A DNA stretch of 64,000 nt. It comes from Mimachlamys varia. Lineage: Eukaryota > Mollusca > Bivalvia > Pectinida > Pectinidae. This document shows positions 21,407 through 35,700 of the stretch, piece after piece. The notes under the pieces are model-generated. The model searched no databases, was not told where the DNA came from, and saw nothing but the letters and a program-made list of their open reading frames with translations. The position numbers and the translations under genes were made by a program. Position 1 is the first letter of the stretch; the number at the start of each line of letters is the position of its first letter. The stretch is from positions 41,130,688-41,194,687 of the forward strand of contig OX392535.1 in assembly GCA_947623455.1 (NCBI GenBank). Direction: 5' to 3'.

Positions 21407-21999
21407 TATTTAAATTATATTTCCCTCAGAAGTCATTCATTACATTTAGCGATGCTTGTAATTATAAATAGAATATAATAGAAATAGAAAATACAATTAA
21501 GTTTTTATATCTACTATTGCCAGACAGTAATTTTTTTTTACATGTATATGTAGTTATTGGTCTTTCAAGCAGATAATGCTTGTAGACCTTATCTATCAAG
21601 ATCTGTCGTTTCAATTTCATCAGTAGCAGTATGATTTCAATGTGCTTTACGTGTTCATCTCCCTCGAGACTGGCCTGTTCATAATATCAACGAATTAAGC
21701 CACAGCACCGTAACAAATCTAAAAAAAATCTTAGTTGTGAGTCACATCTGGTACTAATTGGTTGAGCTAGTGAACACATGTGTAAGGGTTTCTTATCGTA
21801 AACTAATTAAGTTTCTCATTCATATAGTACACACTTTACTGTCGCAGTACTTTGATAAGTATACCCAAGTACAAACCATATACATGTACACACATAATAG
21901 GCCCATAAGGTACCCTATACTGTATACATCTTTATTTACCAGTGTCTTCGTGTCCATCCATTCACCATCTGTTTGTGACCCTTAATTAGATATACATAT

Positions 22000-22130
22000 A
22001 AACTTTATTTATCTTACAACAATTATGTAACAAGTTATCCAGCTTATATTAATCACTTTTGTTGGCCCAGATTTTAATAGCACGCAAGTCGTCTTATTGT
22101 GGGAGGAAACCAGAGTACCCAGAGAATTAA
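22000..22130 (-). mobile_element. family-1 SINE, 3' fragment
   Basis: The reverse strand carries GGTTTCCTCCCACAATAAGA, GGCCAACAAAAGTGATTAA and the tail TATAAGCTGGATAACTTG. Confidence 0.55.
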
Positions 22131-23668
22131 ATAGTCAACAGAAATTTACACAGACACGTCATGAAGAAATGACAAAAAACTCATAATTCTGGATAAGGTG
22201 CAATATGCCTTAACACTTAACAAAATTTTAATTCCAATGAGATTAAAAGTTTCCCAGATCAATTTGAGAACTAAGATCAATCATGATATTTGATATGAAT
22301 GCCAGTAATTATAGAAAGCACCAAACATTTGTATGAGGTGGGTTGGTTGATAGTTGTATGGGGTGTTGGTACAGCACCTGGTGTTATTGTTTAGGTTAGC
22401 AAGCAGACACACATTTAGTGAATGAGAGAGGTACTGATTAGGGACAGAGGTCTGTCTGAGATGCTGGTCAGGCATGGGCTTCCATTTAGCTCTAGTAGAC
22501 TCTGATATGTTACCCTGGAACTAATATACATCTCCAGCCAGCACTGAAGACACATTTGAACAATTTGAATATGTATAGCTCACTCACACAGTGAATGAGA
22601 ATTACCTCTAACACAATGATGTTGGAGATTGTGAGTGGGCATGGATATTGTCATGACAGATGTAAATAGTGACGGTTCAAGATTTATTTCATTTTTCAAC
22701 CATATTCCACTGAATCAATCTACCTCAGGGGTAAGTTGCTGGTATGATTTTGAAATTGTTGCATATGCTCAGAAATTATTCTTGGTTTAATGGCATATGG
22801 TACTGCTACAATAGTATAAATTGTATCTTCTTTTCAAAAGAGTTCCACATGATGGGTGGTGAATCTTAAAGGTGATTACTTGTACTACATTGAATAATTG
22901 AAGACACTAATATCAATGATAACACTCTAGTCATTCTGAATAGAAACTTACAGTTATTAAAATATAAGGGAAATAACTCCAACACACCTATAATGTGTGG
23001 CAGTAACATTAACAGTAGAATGTTTCATTTTATTGCCCCCAGAAGTAAATGGATTATGGACATCAAAATCTATAACCTACATGTATTTTATCAATTAAGT
23101 CCATTGTGAACTAAATTGTCACTTGACATATATGATGTTATATTATTTTTATGAATAGAATCTCATCTTCAACAAGCTTCATGCATATCAAATGTGACAG
23201 AAACAAAATTGAGATTCTTTTTTTATCAGATTTTGAACTTTAAGCATTTAGATAAAAGAAAATTGAAAAAAAACACATCACACAGCTTGGTCATGTATTT
23301 AAAACTGTTTCAGCTTATTATGTTAATGAGTATAAGTATTATATAGTATACATGTTACTGGTAGTCATACCAAATATTTATATAATGGTGACAATACATA
23401 ACAAAACAGACTGAGTGTAATATGATAAAAGCTTGCAAGCTAACAATGCTATTGTTTGAGTTGAAGTTACTATCTGGACTGATTGCTTACTTTGATGTTA
23501 TATAGACTGTAAGCTAACCATGCTACTGTTGGGGATGTCTGTTATCTACTCTGTTTACCTATCTGATAGGTATCTGTATCAGTTATTAACATCATATGAT
23601 TGTTGTTCTGCCCTACATACAGTGTTTGTATGTACCATTTAACTAACTGATCTGACCTTTTTCCTTAG

Positions 23669-23713
23669 GAAGATACAAACCAGGAACAACAGCTGGTAAA
23701 CTGGAGTGGTCAT
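23669..23713 (+). CDS. RPTP gene, small upstream exon
   Basis: Acceptor TTTTTCCTTAG, donor GTAAGT. 15 codons: [15 protein letters not shown]. Placed only because splice sites and phase join it to the next exon. Confidence 0.5.
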
Positions 23714-26700
23714 GTAAGTTATTCATTGAATCATTATATCTCTATTCATTTCACAATTTGTCAAATTCACAACTTTTGGTTGAAGAAAATAAATATTACA
23801 AGGTCTATATGTAAAACTATTTATTGACATGGCCGACATGGCTTTGCTACGGTGGCCAAGTGGTTATAAGGGTGTCTGACATTCTGCTACCGCTAGCCCT
23901 TTGGTCACTGGTTTTTCACCGTAAACTCCTGCTTTCGTCCACCACCACACCCATGAATGACCATTATTAAGACATAATTATAAAACAAAAATAGACCTGG
24001 CACATCCTTAAATGACCATACTGTAATAGGACTTACTTATATATAAAACAAAATAAACCTCTGGCACATCCTTAAATGAACATAGCTGTCAATAGGACGT
24101 ACTTATAAAACAAAATAGACCTGGCACATCCTTAAATGACCATACTGTTAATAGGACGTACTTATAAAACAAAATAAACCTCTGGCACATCCTTAAATGA
24201 ACATAGCTGTTAATAGGACGTACTTATAAAACAAAATAGACCTGGCACATCCTTAAATGACCATAGCTATTAATTGGACATAATTAAAAAAACAAAACAA
24301 AAAAAACTGGCACACCCTTAAATGACCATAGCTGTTAATGGGCTGTAAAGCACAAACAAACCTGGCATGTCCTTAAATAACCATAAGATATTAATGGGAC
24401 TCTTGATGAAGATTGAAGATATACTGAAGAAAACTTACAGTTTTGAAATACAGTACTTCAGGATGATTCTAAAAGTTCAAATTGCCACAAAAAAAAGGTT
24501 TGTCTAAAGTAAACAGAAACATTTGTTATATACAAAAATTTCCCATTTAGAAAATATGGATTTGTTTGATAAAGTTAAACTTTCACATACACTTTTAGCT
24601 GTAATTATAATCACATGGTTGTTCCAAATTGATGTGATTTTACCACTTACAGTAGATCTCAGCATTTTCTATATGTGCACCAGACATATTTCCTATGCTG
24701 AGGAAGCAGTTAATTATCTTTACTTCCTCTCTAATCAAATTATTACCAAATTAAAACATAAAAATGGCATAGCTCTTGCTTATCATTATAAACAAGTTAA
24801 TTTCTTATAATCTTGGTAACAAAATGTATTTATGTCTTTATAGAGTGTCGTTGGTAGGTAAACTTTAGAGACAGGTTTTACTGGATTTGATCAATTTAGT
24901 TGAGGAATCACTATTAATATAATCTCTTTAATTTCAGTGCTCCGATGATGATAATTGTACACATACAGTATGGAGGATCATACTGGTATATGGAGTAAAT
25001 CTCAGGGTCCTTGACCGCTGTGAATCACAATCAACATCGTACTTACCTTCCTCTAGAAATCTGTATATCACACATCTACAAATGTCAACTAGCCCTGCTT
25101 TGATTTCATGGATAATCCTGGTCATTGGTGAGTAATTGTTAGGATTACTTTGGCTTCAGATGTTCACTCATATGATTTTATAGCTAAAATGCTGTATTTG
25201 TAGACCTACATGTATTAAATTGTGATAGAAAAGCTTTGGTTTTAAGCTCACTTGCCACTTCAAGCTTAATATGTATGGTGTGGTGTTTGTTATCCATGAT
25301 TTTTTTTCTTTAAATGACTTCTTCTTAAGAACTAGAGTATCTAGGGCCATGTTATTTGGCAAGCTGGTTCCTGGGATCGATTGCTATAAACTCTCTCCAA
25401 ACAATTAACATTGACTTACTTTCAAGGTCACATGGGTCAAATATGTAAAATATGATTATATATGTATCAAAATCGTCCTGTGAATAACCCAAAGTAAGGT
25501 ACTTAGCCAGTATATTTATAGGTACCAGGCATGAAGTACTATATATACATCTCTCAAATAAGTTACCTTGATTAACTTTTGAAATCACAGGGGGGCAAAT
25601 TAAAAAAAAACTTCTAAATAATCAGAAGGTCCAGAGTACTGGTACATGGCAGAGTGCTTAAGGTTTCCTGAAATAAATTACCTTGATCTACATGCAAGAT
25701 CACAGAAATTGCATGTGACCTTTGAACTCTTTATTGTAGTACCACATAGTGACCTGTTTTGTCATGATGAATTTATTGTGAAGGCCCTGAGTGTAAATTT
25801 CCAAAAATGTTTGTGTTTTTCAGGTATTCTGCACATTTATGGGGTAGTGTCCATCCCTGTGTTGCAGTCTGGTTTGAGGGGGGGCACTTTGGGGGTCAAT
25901 AGGGGCAGTGAAGGCCATGCTGCCCTGCCCTCGAGCCAGCACCATACACAACTCCACGAACAAACGGAGACGGAACACGAACAGCCACAACCATCTGAGC
26001 ATGAGTCAGAGCCTTTCAGTGAACACGAATCACCAGAGGAAGCACACAGGGAGCCACAAGCGGAACAGGAAGGGGAGCCACATGGGGAGCCACAGTGGGA
26101 GCCACATGGGGAGCCACATGGGGAACCACATGGAGAACAAGAAGAACCAGATGAAGAATCACAAGAAGGACTTGATAGGAGCATCAGACATTTATCCGAC
26201 CCAGACAGGAACATATCCTCTGTAGAAAATATTGATGGAACTGACGTGACAGAGGGTCTTAATATTGATGGAACTGACGTGACAGAGGGTCTTAATATTG
26301 AAGAGGGTGGTGATATCCCAAGTGAGCATCACCACATCGGAGAGGGCCTGGAAGGGACAGACGTATATCATCAACTCCTTCCTGAGGAGTCGGGGCACGA
26401 GGAACCTGAACCCGATCATGGTGAGCATATCAGTTTCCTCCCTGACAATACTGGCCATCTTCCCGTAGAGCCTGAAGAAACATTTCCCGAGGACCGTCTG
26501 CCGTCAGAGTCAGGATCATTTCACGCTGTGTCTGAAGGGCCAATCATCAGGCCCCTTCCTACTGAGTCTGGCCTTCCAGACAGACAACAACAGTCTGGTT
26601 CACAAGTACAGCATGGGGAAAGTATTAGAAATGACACAAGTAATGGGAATGGAACAGAAACAGACATGTCCTGGAGTGATAAAGTAGAAACTAAAGGTAT

Positions 26701-29700
26701 TTTTGACCAACGGAACCAAACGGTTAGTGCTGTAGAGACCACAAATAGTACAGATACTGACCTTGTATCTAGGAACCCAATTGTTCACGAGGTTTCAACT
26801 TCTCCATATTCCATCGCTCCAACACCTTCAGTAACCACGGATGTTCTTGTAGTGGAGAGCAGTATGGCCTACCACAAGTCATCGCCAGTGATGGTCAGCC
26901 ATGCTACCGCTGTATTTACAGATAGTGCTACAATGACAGAGACTAATATAGTACTAGCAAGTGATGTAGCAGTAGTGAAAAGCACCATCACCTCATTGGT
27001 AGGGGATATAGAAACGGTAGCCATGTTATCTTCAGCTACAACAAGTGTTCATCCTTCCTTTAGTGTACAAACACCAAGTTTGATAGACCATGTATACGAT
27101 AATAAAGTCAACACCGGCAGTGAAAAGGAAATGTCCACATTCTTTACTTACATTCCAGACTTAAGTACAAGTACCATTGACCAATCTTCTTCTCAATATC
27201 ACCTTTATGATTCCAGCGCAAGGACCGTCTTGGAAAATTCCGATATTTCTCCATCGTCCTCATACAGTGAACATATCACTTCCTATGTCACATGTCAGCC
27301 AAACCTCAATCCCTCCGTTATTCCAGTGAGTTCCGTAACACAAGCCCCTACAATTGAGAGCCTCCCCTTGGCTTCTCAAGGTCTAGTCATCCACGACAAT
27401 GACGGCCAGCAACAGACAAGATCGTCAACAACACGTGACTCGTCAACCTTTACCGGTTACAACACACAGTCTTCTGTCACAGCCAAGACCACTGACTCCT
27501 TCAGCAGTGATATTGATACTACAACCTCATCAACAATAGCTGCTGGAGAAAACTCTTCTGTTCATCCAGAAACAACACACAGGCCTGTGACACAAGTGTC
27601 GGACCGTGGCACTACCAACATAACATCTAATCTCCCTTCTACAGGTACGTCAGTGACCTCAGGAACTCGTAATACAACAGTAGCTAAAACAACTCGTCAT
27701 TATTCAGAAAGTCCCACGACATTTTTGACAACAAAAAAAGTTCATCGCACTACAACTAAAGCCCCAGAAAAAACTTCAAGGGCAACATCAGTAACAAATG
27801 TGACTTTTCCCCGAAGCACTGTGCCTCCTTCCACAAGTACTGCTGCGACTATAAAAATTCCTAGTACTTCTCACAAACACATCCACGGGAGCACCACCCT
27901 ACCATCTGTGTTTATCAGCATTCGACTGCAAATGACCTTGACTGAATTTTGCTCTCAGAAAGAAACTTTTATCACGGAATTAGTGGAAATAGTTGAAAAT
28001 CACCAACAGATAGAGATACAACAACGGCAAGTAGTTCTTCTGAATATACATCCCAAAATGTGTGACAAACTAGCGGAACCTTTTACGGATAATGATGACA
28101 TTGAGGAGGAGGCGGTCAAGGTCGAGTTGTATTTCCAGGATACGGAAGGAAAGGCTGACGAACAAATGACAAAAGTTGTCAGCGAGTTCATCAAGCCAGG
28201 CTTTGATGCCAAATCCGAGTCCCATTTTAAAGAGAAGGTAAATATTCCTATAATTGGTTGATATGAAATTTCTTATTATTGTATAATTTGATATGTGTGA
28301 TAGGTGGTCGGTTTTTGCTGTGGAAAACGCACTTGCCTTTCACCAAGGTGGCCGGGGTTGATCAATACCCCAACCGGACATGAAAATGTATGGGGGTCAC
28401 CTGCCTGACTGCGTGGGTCTTCTCAGGGTACTCGGGTTTCCTCTCATGATAAGACCCCTCGTGCGCAAACGTCCAGGCCAACAAGAGTGATTATGGATAT
28501 AAGTTAGATAACTTGTTTCATAATCATTGTAAAATTAAGATTTATGTAGCTGTTCAACAGTGGTTTGACAATGTATTCAGGTCAAGGGCACTGGTACATA
28601 CTGGAAAAATGACCATGAGGGAATACAGTTGGGTATATGATCGGGCCCATACTGACCTGTATCTGTACTGTATTGACAACAAAAATAGAATATACATGTA
28701 ATGTAGACGTACTTATTATGGCACACTTTTAGTGCATAACTAATTAAACAGATTAAAGGTACAGTGATAGGTGAAACATCTTGTGACATATGCTTCTAGA
28801 CATTCAATAGCTATAACTAGGAGATACAGTGTACCCTCGACCTATCGCCACCCGAATCTACTGCCACCCTCGCATACCGCAACCTAAACCTCTAGAATGG
28901 ATATCCCTTCTATATAATTCCCTCTTTAAGTTCGCCACCCTCGCATACCGCCATCTGCCACACCCTTTAAAATACAAACGTCCCCAATCACTATACATTT
29001 CCCTCGACGTAACACCATATTGTTCTGTTTTTGGAGATCGAGGAAATCTTTAGTGTTCAATTTGGAATGGCATGCAGCAAAAGCAGATCAATAACTATTT
29101 TCAGGTATAAATTTATGCCAATGTAGATCTATATGACAATATAATACTAAGCTTGCTTTTGATAAAATGTTTAATTCTTGATAATAATTTTCATAATTCG
29201 ATACTATCGCCACCCTCGTTATACCACCATTATTGTTGTGGACGAAAGGTGGCGGTATAATGAGGGTACACTGTATATGAAATTTTTTCTTTATTTCTAC
29301 TGATATACATCTGTATGATTTCTCTCTCAGAATCAGGGCAGATGATATGAATTTAGAACTTCCATAAACTTAATTGCTATAAACCTTAAGAAGCTTTGTT
29401 TTTACGACTAGTTTCGTTTATGGTATTCACTGTCTCCAGAGACTTAATATTGTCTATTTATAAAGACATAATTCTGATTTCATCCTTGTTTTTTACCCTG
29501 TTTTTTTCTGTCTCCAGTTGACAGATGTGAAACTGATCCATCCAAAAGAGCATGTGAGCCACATAACCGACCCTCCAAATCCATCTTCCGTGTCGGAGTC
29601 AAAGTTGCAGACAGGGATCACCATCGTCATAGTGATAGCCTCAGTGGGGGGTTTCTGTTGTGTGTGTCTCCTCCTTCTCCAGGTAAGCCACTCAATCTGA

Positions 29701-32700
29701 TTATAGGGATCTGAAAACGATAACTTTTTCAGGAGAATTATGTTTAAAAGTTTAGTAATTTAATAATATAGCCATTGGAGTATAGGGTGAATTTAACATG
29801 GATTGAAAATGTTTTGTGATGCTTAAGAGTGAAAATAACCAGGGGAGAAAATTTGCCAGTATACAGTATTTATGTTTTGTATGTTGTTATAAAGTATTGT
29901 TATTAGGGTTTTTTACCAACTGGTGAAAAGACGTATTGCTTTTGTTATGCTGATTATTATTCTTCTTAATCTTCTGCATTTAATTTTGTTGAAACGATTG
30001 CTCCAAAACGGTAAGAGATATGACAATGAACTTTTAGTAAGTTACAGAAAATGTGTTGAAGGCGTCAGAATAAGGTTTTCAAGTAGGTCCAAAATCCAAG
30101 ATGACCACCATGACGTCATTCTCAAAAAACGTTGGTTGTTCAGAGTTTCTGTTATGATATTATTGTAGGCATATGCCATATCTAACTTTTTTTGTCCACA
30201 TTTACCTACCAAAAAGTTCAAATAAAAAAGTTCACTATTGGGTCAAAAATTCAAAAAATAACAAAAATATATGTCCCAGATATATCAACAGGGGATCATC
30301 CATTATAATCATGATCTGTGTTTTGTAATCATTAAAGATACTGTTTTTTTGCCATTAGATCATCATTCACCGTCGTCAGAGCGGTAAGAGGATGAAGTCG
30401 TTCAATGGAGGGTCGGATATATCTAATGTGCCCAGTATGGACTCCATAGCCCTGGGAGTGGTGCCTAAATCTAGGCCCAACAGTGGCTTCTGGAACCCTG
30501 GCCTAGAGTTACAGGTGAGGTTACATTGTCCTTTTGGGTGGTCAGATGGTGCAGTGGATAGGGGACTTGCCTTTCACCAAGGCGCCCGGGGTTTGATTCC
30601 CTGATCAGACGTGAAAAAGGACCTGCCCGACCCCATGGATTTTCTTTAGGTATTCCATTTTCCTCTGATAATAAACCCCTGTGGGCGCTATCATCTGGGC
30701 CAACAAGAGTAATTAATATATTAAGTTGGATAACATGTTTTGTAATTGTTTTAAAATAAATGAAGTTTTTTTTTTAACATTGTCCTTCCACGGACCTGAC
30801 AGTTCCCTGTCTATAAAGTTAAAAACATGACTACAGAGGGGAATAATTTTTTCCATGCAAAAATATAGCTTATATTAGCAGGGATGATATTTATGCAATT
30901 TTTGGGTCAACTTTATGAGTGTGAAAAATTGGCCCACAGAAAAATATACGACAATCATAAAGATAACCATCATTAACGAATTTCATATATAATCGTAATG
31001 TTATAATGTTCTATGGCTGCATGTCCAGTCCTTTTGTCAATGTGTTTGTAAATAAAATTTCATGATTTGAAATATAGTGTGCATGTGATTGTGTCTGATG
31101 GTTCAAATGATGCTTGAAAATAGATTTTGTTGATGATTTGTGTAACAAAGAATGTGTTCTTGGTGATTATGCTGTAATGAAATGTACCGGGTATTTATAT
31201 ACGTATTGGACACTTCATGTGCTATCGTCTGCATATGCAAACATCACATGTCTAGATTTGAAAATTATTATCCATGTAAAAATGATTCCTATTTTTAGGT
31301 CAAACTGTGAAAATTCAAGGTCAAATAAATGACCCATTTTAAGATAATTTATACTAAAATGAAAAAATAGTTATGCCAAATGTATTATCCCTTTGACTGT
31401 TTTCAAAATCTGAAAGATTTCAATAAGGCCATACCAATTTGATTTATTGTTCGTCTGATTTACGGCTCCTGTTTTGGAAAAATAAAAGTAAAAGTAAAAT
31501 ATTACCGCTCCAATTTCAGCGTCAGTGAAAAACGACGAATCTGGCTATATTTTACAATGGTTCAAAATTTAGAAAACGCCATTTCGGATCATTTGAATGT
31601 TTGAAATGAAGGTTAAAATGGTATTTTAAGCAGTTTTTTTCGGCAGCAACACGAGGGAAATGCGCGACAAGGCTTTTTCACTTGTGAAGAAAACTGAGAA
31701 TGTGTCAAAATTGCTGTCGTATCGTGTTGATTACTACATAATCCGGTCGCCATAATGTATTGCAAAATACTGCAATAGATAAGTTATCGTTCCAAGATCT
31801 CTTGATCAAATAAACAAAATATGGAACCCAAGCGGTCTCACTAAAAAGCGACTTCAAGCAAATATCTTTTAAAATCCTGAATTAAGTAAGCAACATCAGA
31901 AGATATGTTGTTAACACAAATGTACGACTATAATAAAACCTCTATATTGAATTTCAAATCGATATTCTTCTCAAGCAATCAACCCAATTTGGTGGACATC
32001 AATGTCATTTCATCAGTCTTATTTTTGTAGAATAGGCCTAATGTTGATAGTCTGAACATTTAAATCCCAAATGGATGAACACTGGGCTCATGATGTTTAT
32101 TCAACCTCGAGATAAACAATAATGAACTTATTCATATATGGGACGTCAGCTTATAAACTGATATTACTCTTTCTGATTTGGATATGTAGTACACAATTAT
32201 GTCAACAAAACACCTCTAAGTGCCATACATCTAGCCTTCAGAGTTTGTTTTTATAGCGGTACATCATACTACGGACTTAGATTAGACTATCTAAGTCAGT
32301 GATCATACATATATTTTGCCATCATTAATTTATATCAATTCGATAAAATATGCATTCTGCATGAATAGAAGCATCTTAAAACCTACAAGAAAATAATGCG
32401 GTTGCTAAAAGGTGTTTCCTGCAGCTTTGGTTACATCACTAAACTTGAATGAATGACCTTGGGTCTTCTATTAGAAGGTATTTCAAGAAAACTTTTCTCT
32501 CAAATGCTGTTTTATTGCACAGCATTATGAAAGTAGTTTGTACCATGGAAATTATTTTTTAAAAAAACGCTACCACAGTTTAAATATGTGTACTATTTGG
32601 TGATACATTATATTAAAGGCCCAATATACGTAACTTTCGGCAAAACTTGAAGCGAAAATCAAGCCTAATAACTGATTATATTAATAGATTTAGCTAAGAT

Positions 32701-35700
32701 TAACTGATATAAGCAATATTCAAGATGAATTCTTTCGCGGTTACCGGTACAGCAGCAGTTGAAAAATGCTATTTGTAAACACGCGTCCATTTCGAACCGT
32801 CGTCTACCTTCGGTTTGTTGTTGAAGTGGGCCCCACCTGAATTATTTTCAATTCTTTGGATTTTTTTGTCCAGAGTTTCTTGTACGTTACCGCTCAGGTT
32901 TACTTCGTTTTAGGCTTATTTTTGCATGGTTATCAACTGGATTTTTTTCAGAATTTTTCAGAATCACGAAAATTTCCCTGAAGTTACGTATATTGGGCCT
33001 TTAATAGTCAAACAAGTATTCTGACATTTAGTTTTTTGAAAACTACCGCTCACTCGAAATTTTAAGGAATTCAAAATATTTATAGAAACAAAAAAATTGC
33101 GCCCGCTCGCTCCAATTTTGAAATTTCATTTTCGGAAGAACAATAAATCAAATTGGTATGGCTTAAACTGTGAATTTATAGGAATTGTGAGATAGATTTC
33201 CAAACAAATATACTTACCATCTAAACTATTCATTTTACATCAGCATGTACATGTATTTCAGAGTGAAACATCAGATCCTATGAATTTACTGGATTTTGCA
33301 TCTTTGTCAAACTTTGCTGTGAATCCTGATGCCCAGAACAGAGAATTTGAGGTCAGTTTTAGTAATATTGTATTATAGCATCATGTACATGTATTGGTAG
33401 TTGGCTTCCAAGATTGCAAAAGTTGACTTAAGAGCAGGTGAGTGATTCAGGCCCATTTGGCCTCTTTGTATTTGTATCCAGATTTGATGGAATCAAATAC
33501 TCTTCTTATGACCACAGCTCCCTGTTCCTGATTTGAGAACATGGCCTCCATTGAGAGGCAACAAATGTGTTGATATATAAATCTTAAAATATAAATGTTG
33601 CCTGGATTTTTCAAAACATGGGCCTCTTGTTCAGTGTTAAGACTGTTACAGTCTACTCAAAATTCCAGAATAAATCTGATGCAGTAAAATGCGTTATCTG
33701 AACTTGTATAATTCTCAAAGATAACTAAAAGTTTTCCTTTGGTTCTGTGAACTTTGAGATAACGAAGTTTGACTGTATATGAAACTCCTATGTAATTTAC
33801 AGATGATTTTGAAAATATATAGTACACAATGTCATGTTTCATGTCATAGATGAAATCCTCCAGCACTTTTTGTTTCAAATGGATCTGAGATAAAATATGA
33901 TCAAATCATTAAAAAAAATAGATATTGACTTTTGTAGACTTAAGCTTTTCATCATTTTCAGGCCCTGTCTATGGAATTGCCAAAACTGTCCTCTGTACCA
34001 GTTGGAGCTGAATACAAGAATAGATTTGCTAATGTGATTCCTTGTAAGTATTTTTAGCATTCTTGATTTATTATTTACTCTTCAGGTAAAAAGGACCAAT
34101 GTAAGCTTATGCCATAATGTCCATCATTTGTCCCTTCATCAGTATTTCATCAATTTCTTCATAACCCCCAATTGAAATGTAACAAAATTTGATGAAAAGT
34201 TTTCATAGGAAGTGGAGATTCAAAATTGTAGGAATGGAGGAGTTGACACACAGGGTATTGAGGACTGTGGGCCAAAAATTGTAATTAGAGTTATGGTATT
34301 AGTGAAAGATATCAACAATTTGGTTGAAAGTATCCCTGGGTATGGAGGATTCAATTTTGAAAAATTGTTTTGGTCCAAATGGCTAAGGAGCAGATAACTA
34401 GAAATGGCAATTTTGGCAATTTGGTTTAAGTAACTTTTTCTCCAGCTACATATAGCATTGAATAATTTAAACTTTGTTTTGTCTGAAGTATCCCTAGGTG
34501 ATTGAAGTTATACATTTTACAAATTGACAGGCTTAATTACCATCCCCTCTACCCGTCCCCTTCTCAAGGGTCTGGCCACAATCTTAAGAGCTTAGTTTCT
34601 GAGTTACAACTTGGAAATAGTTGAGATCCCAATCCCATACCCTTGGGGTCTGACCCTACCCCTGTGATAATTTTGGAGAATATTTTCTATGCTTAGATAT
34701 TCAGGTAAGTGAAACAGGCCCTCGGGCTCAATTGGCCTCTTGTTAGATAAAGATTATATTATTATGTAAGTCTTGAAAAGTCTCAGATTGCTCAGGTGTG
34801 AACTCATCAGCAGAGGAACACATAAAGTTACGCTACTCATGCAATCTTATACCAAAATACATCAAGTAGTTTTGTTTCTTTGATGATTATTTGTAATGGC
34901 TTGCAAAACTGATAATCTATTATTTTTTTGTTTCGTTTTTTTTTCAGTTCCGCACAGTCGAGTCAAGCTTAAGAAAATACCGGAGGAGGATAACTCAGAT
35001 TATATCAATGCCAATTATGTCTCGGTGAGTTTATCTATATTACTACCTTCAAAACAGCTGATTATTATCAAATTGAGAAAATAGATCGACCAAAGCCATT
35101 GTTCCTTCTCTGTTGGATAAATGGTTCCTAGGCCAGTTACTTGGTTGCTAAGGCCCCTAATCTAGGGAACCGAAGGTATGCAGGCATCAGTATAAGGGTA
35201 GTCAATTATAGGAGATTACCCACAACAGATAAGGCTAGAGTTCTAAATTTATTAATGTATTAACAAACTTAGGTTTCCTCCCACATTTAGGTCAAAAACT
35301 GAATAAAGAGACTGAAAGGGTACTGGTCAGCTGCCTGATCATAATGGTTTTCTGTGTACTACTGTAACAGTTTCCTCGCACTATAAGACCCATCGCACTT
35401 TAACATCCATGCCAACAAAAGTGTTCAATATAAGTTGGATAACTTATATTGAACATTTTATATTGTAAAAAAATGAAGTTTATATTATTATTAAGAGTCT
35501 AGCTGCTCTATGAAAGTTCTAAGGGTTTCTTAACCAATGAACAGGTAGTCTTATTTGATATTGAAATCACTATGTAGTTACATAATCTGTTGGTGTTTTA
35601 GGATTACAATCATTTATGTATGTTGTTACATAATCTGTTTCTGTTTAAGGATTATAAACGTTTACATATTTAGTTGCATAATCTGTTGGTGTTTTAGGGT

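Larger units (their letters stand above)
18062..23668. other. intergenic or 5' intron DNA with SINE and MITE fragments
   Basis: No exon could be supported. The signal-peptide exon of the phosphatase gene downstream may lie here or further left. Contains two TTAA-type MITE copies (19557, 21315) and two reversed, truncated family-1 SINEs (20935, 22000). Confidence 0.5.

Noticed and set aside
25646..25823. Upstream start codon for the long open frame at 25646
   Set aside because: The acceptor GTGTTTTTCAG at 25823 joins in phase with the exon ending at 25127; the preceding bases are intron that happens to be open.
25837..26214. Minus-strand Cys/Ser/Gly-rich frame of 125 codons
   Set aside because: Mirror of the Glu/Pro/His repeat block in the phosphatase exon.
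33682..33774. Possible short mariner-like MITE (GCAGTAAAATGCGTTATCTG and GATAACGAAGTTTGACTG)
   Set aside because: The ends match only partly and no convincing target duplication is seen, so it is not listed as a feature.
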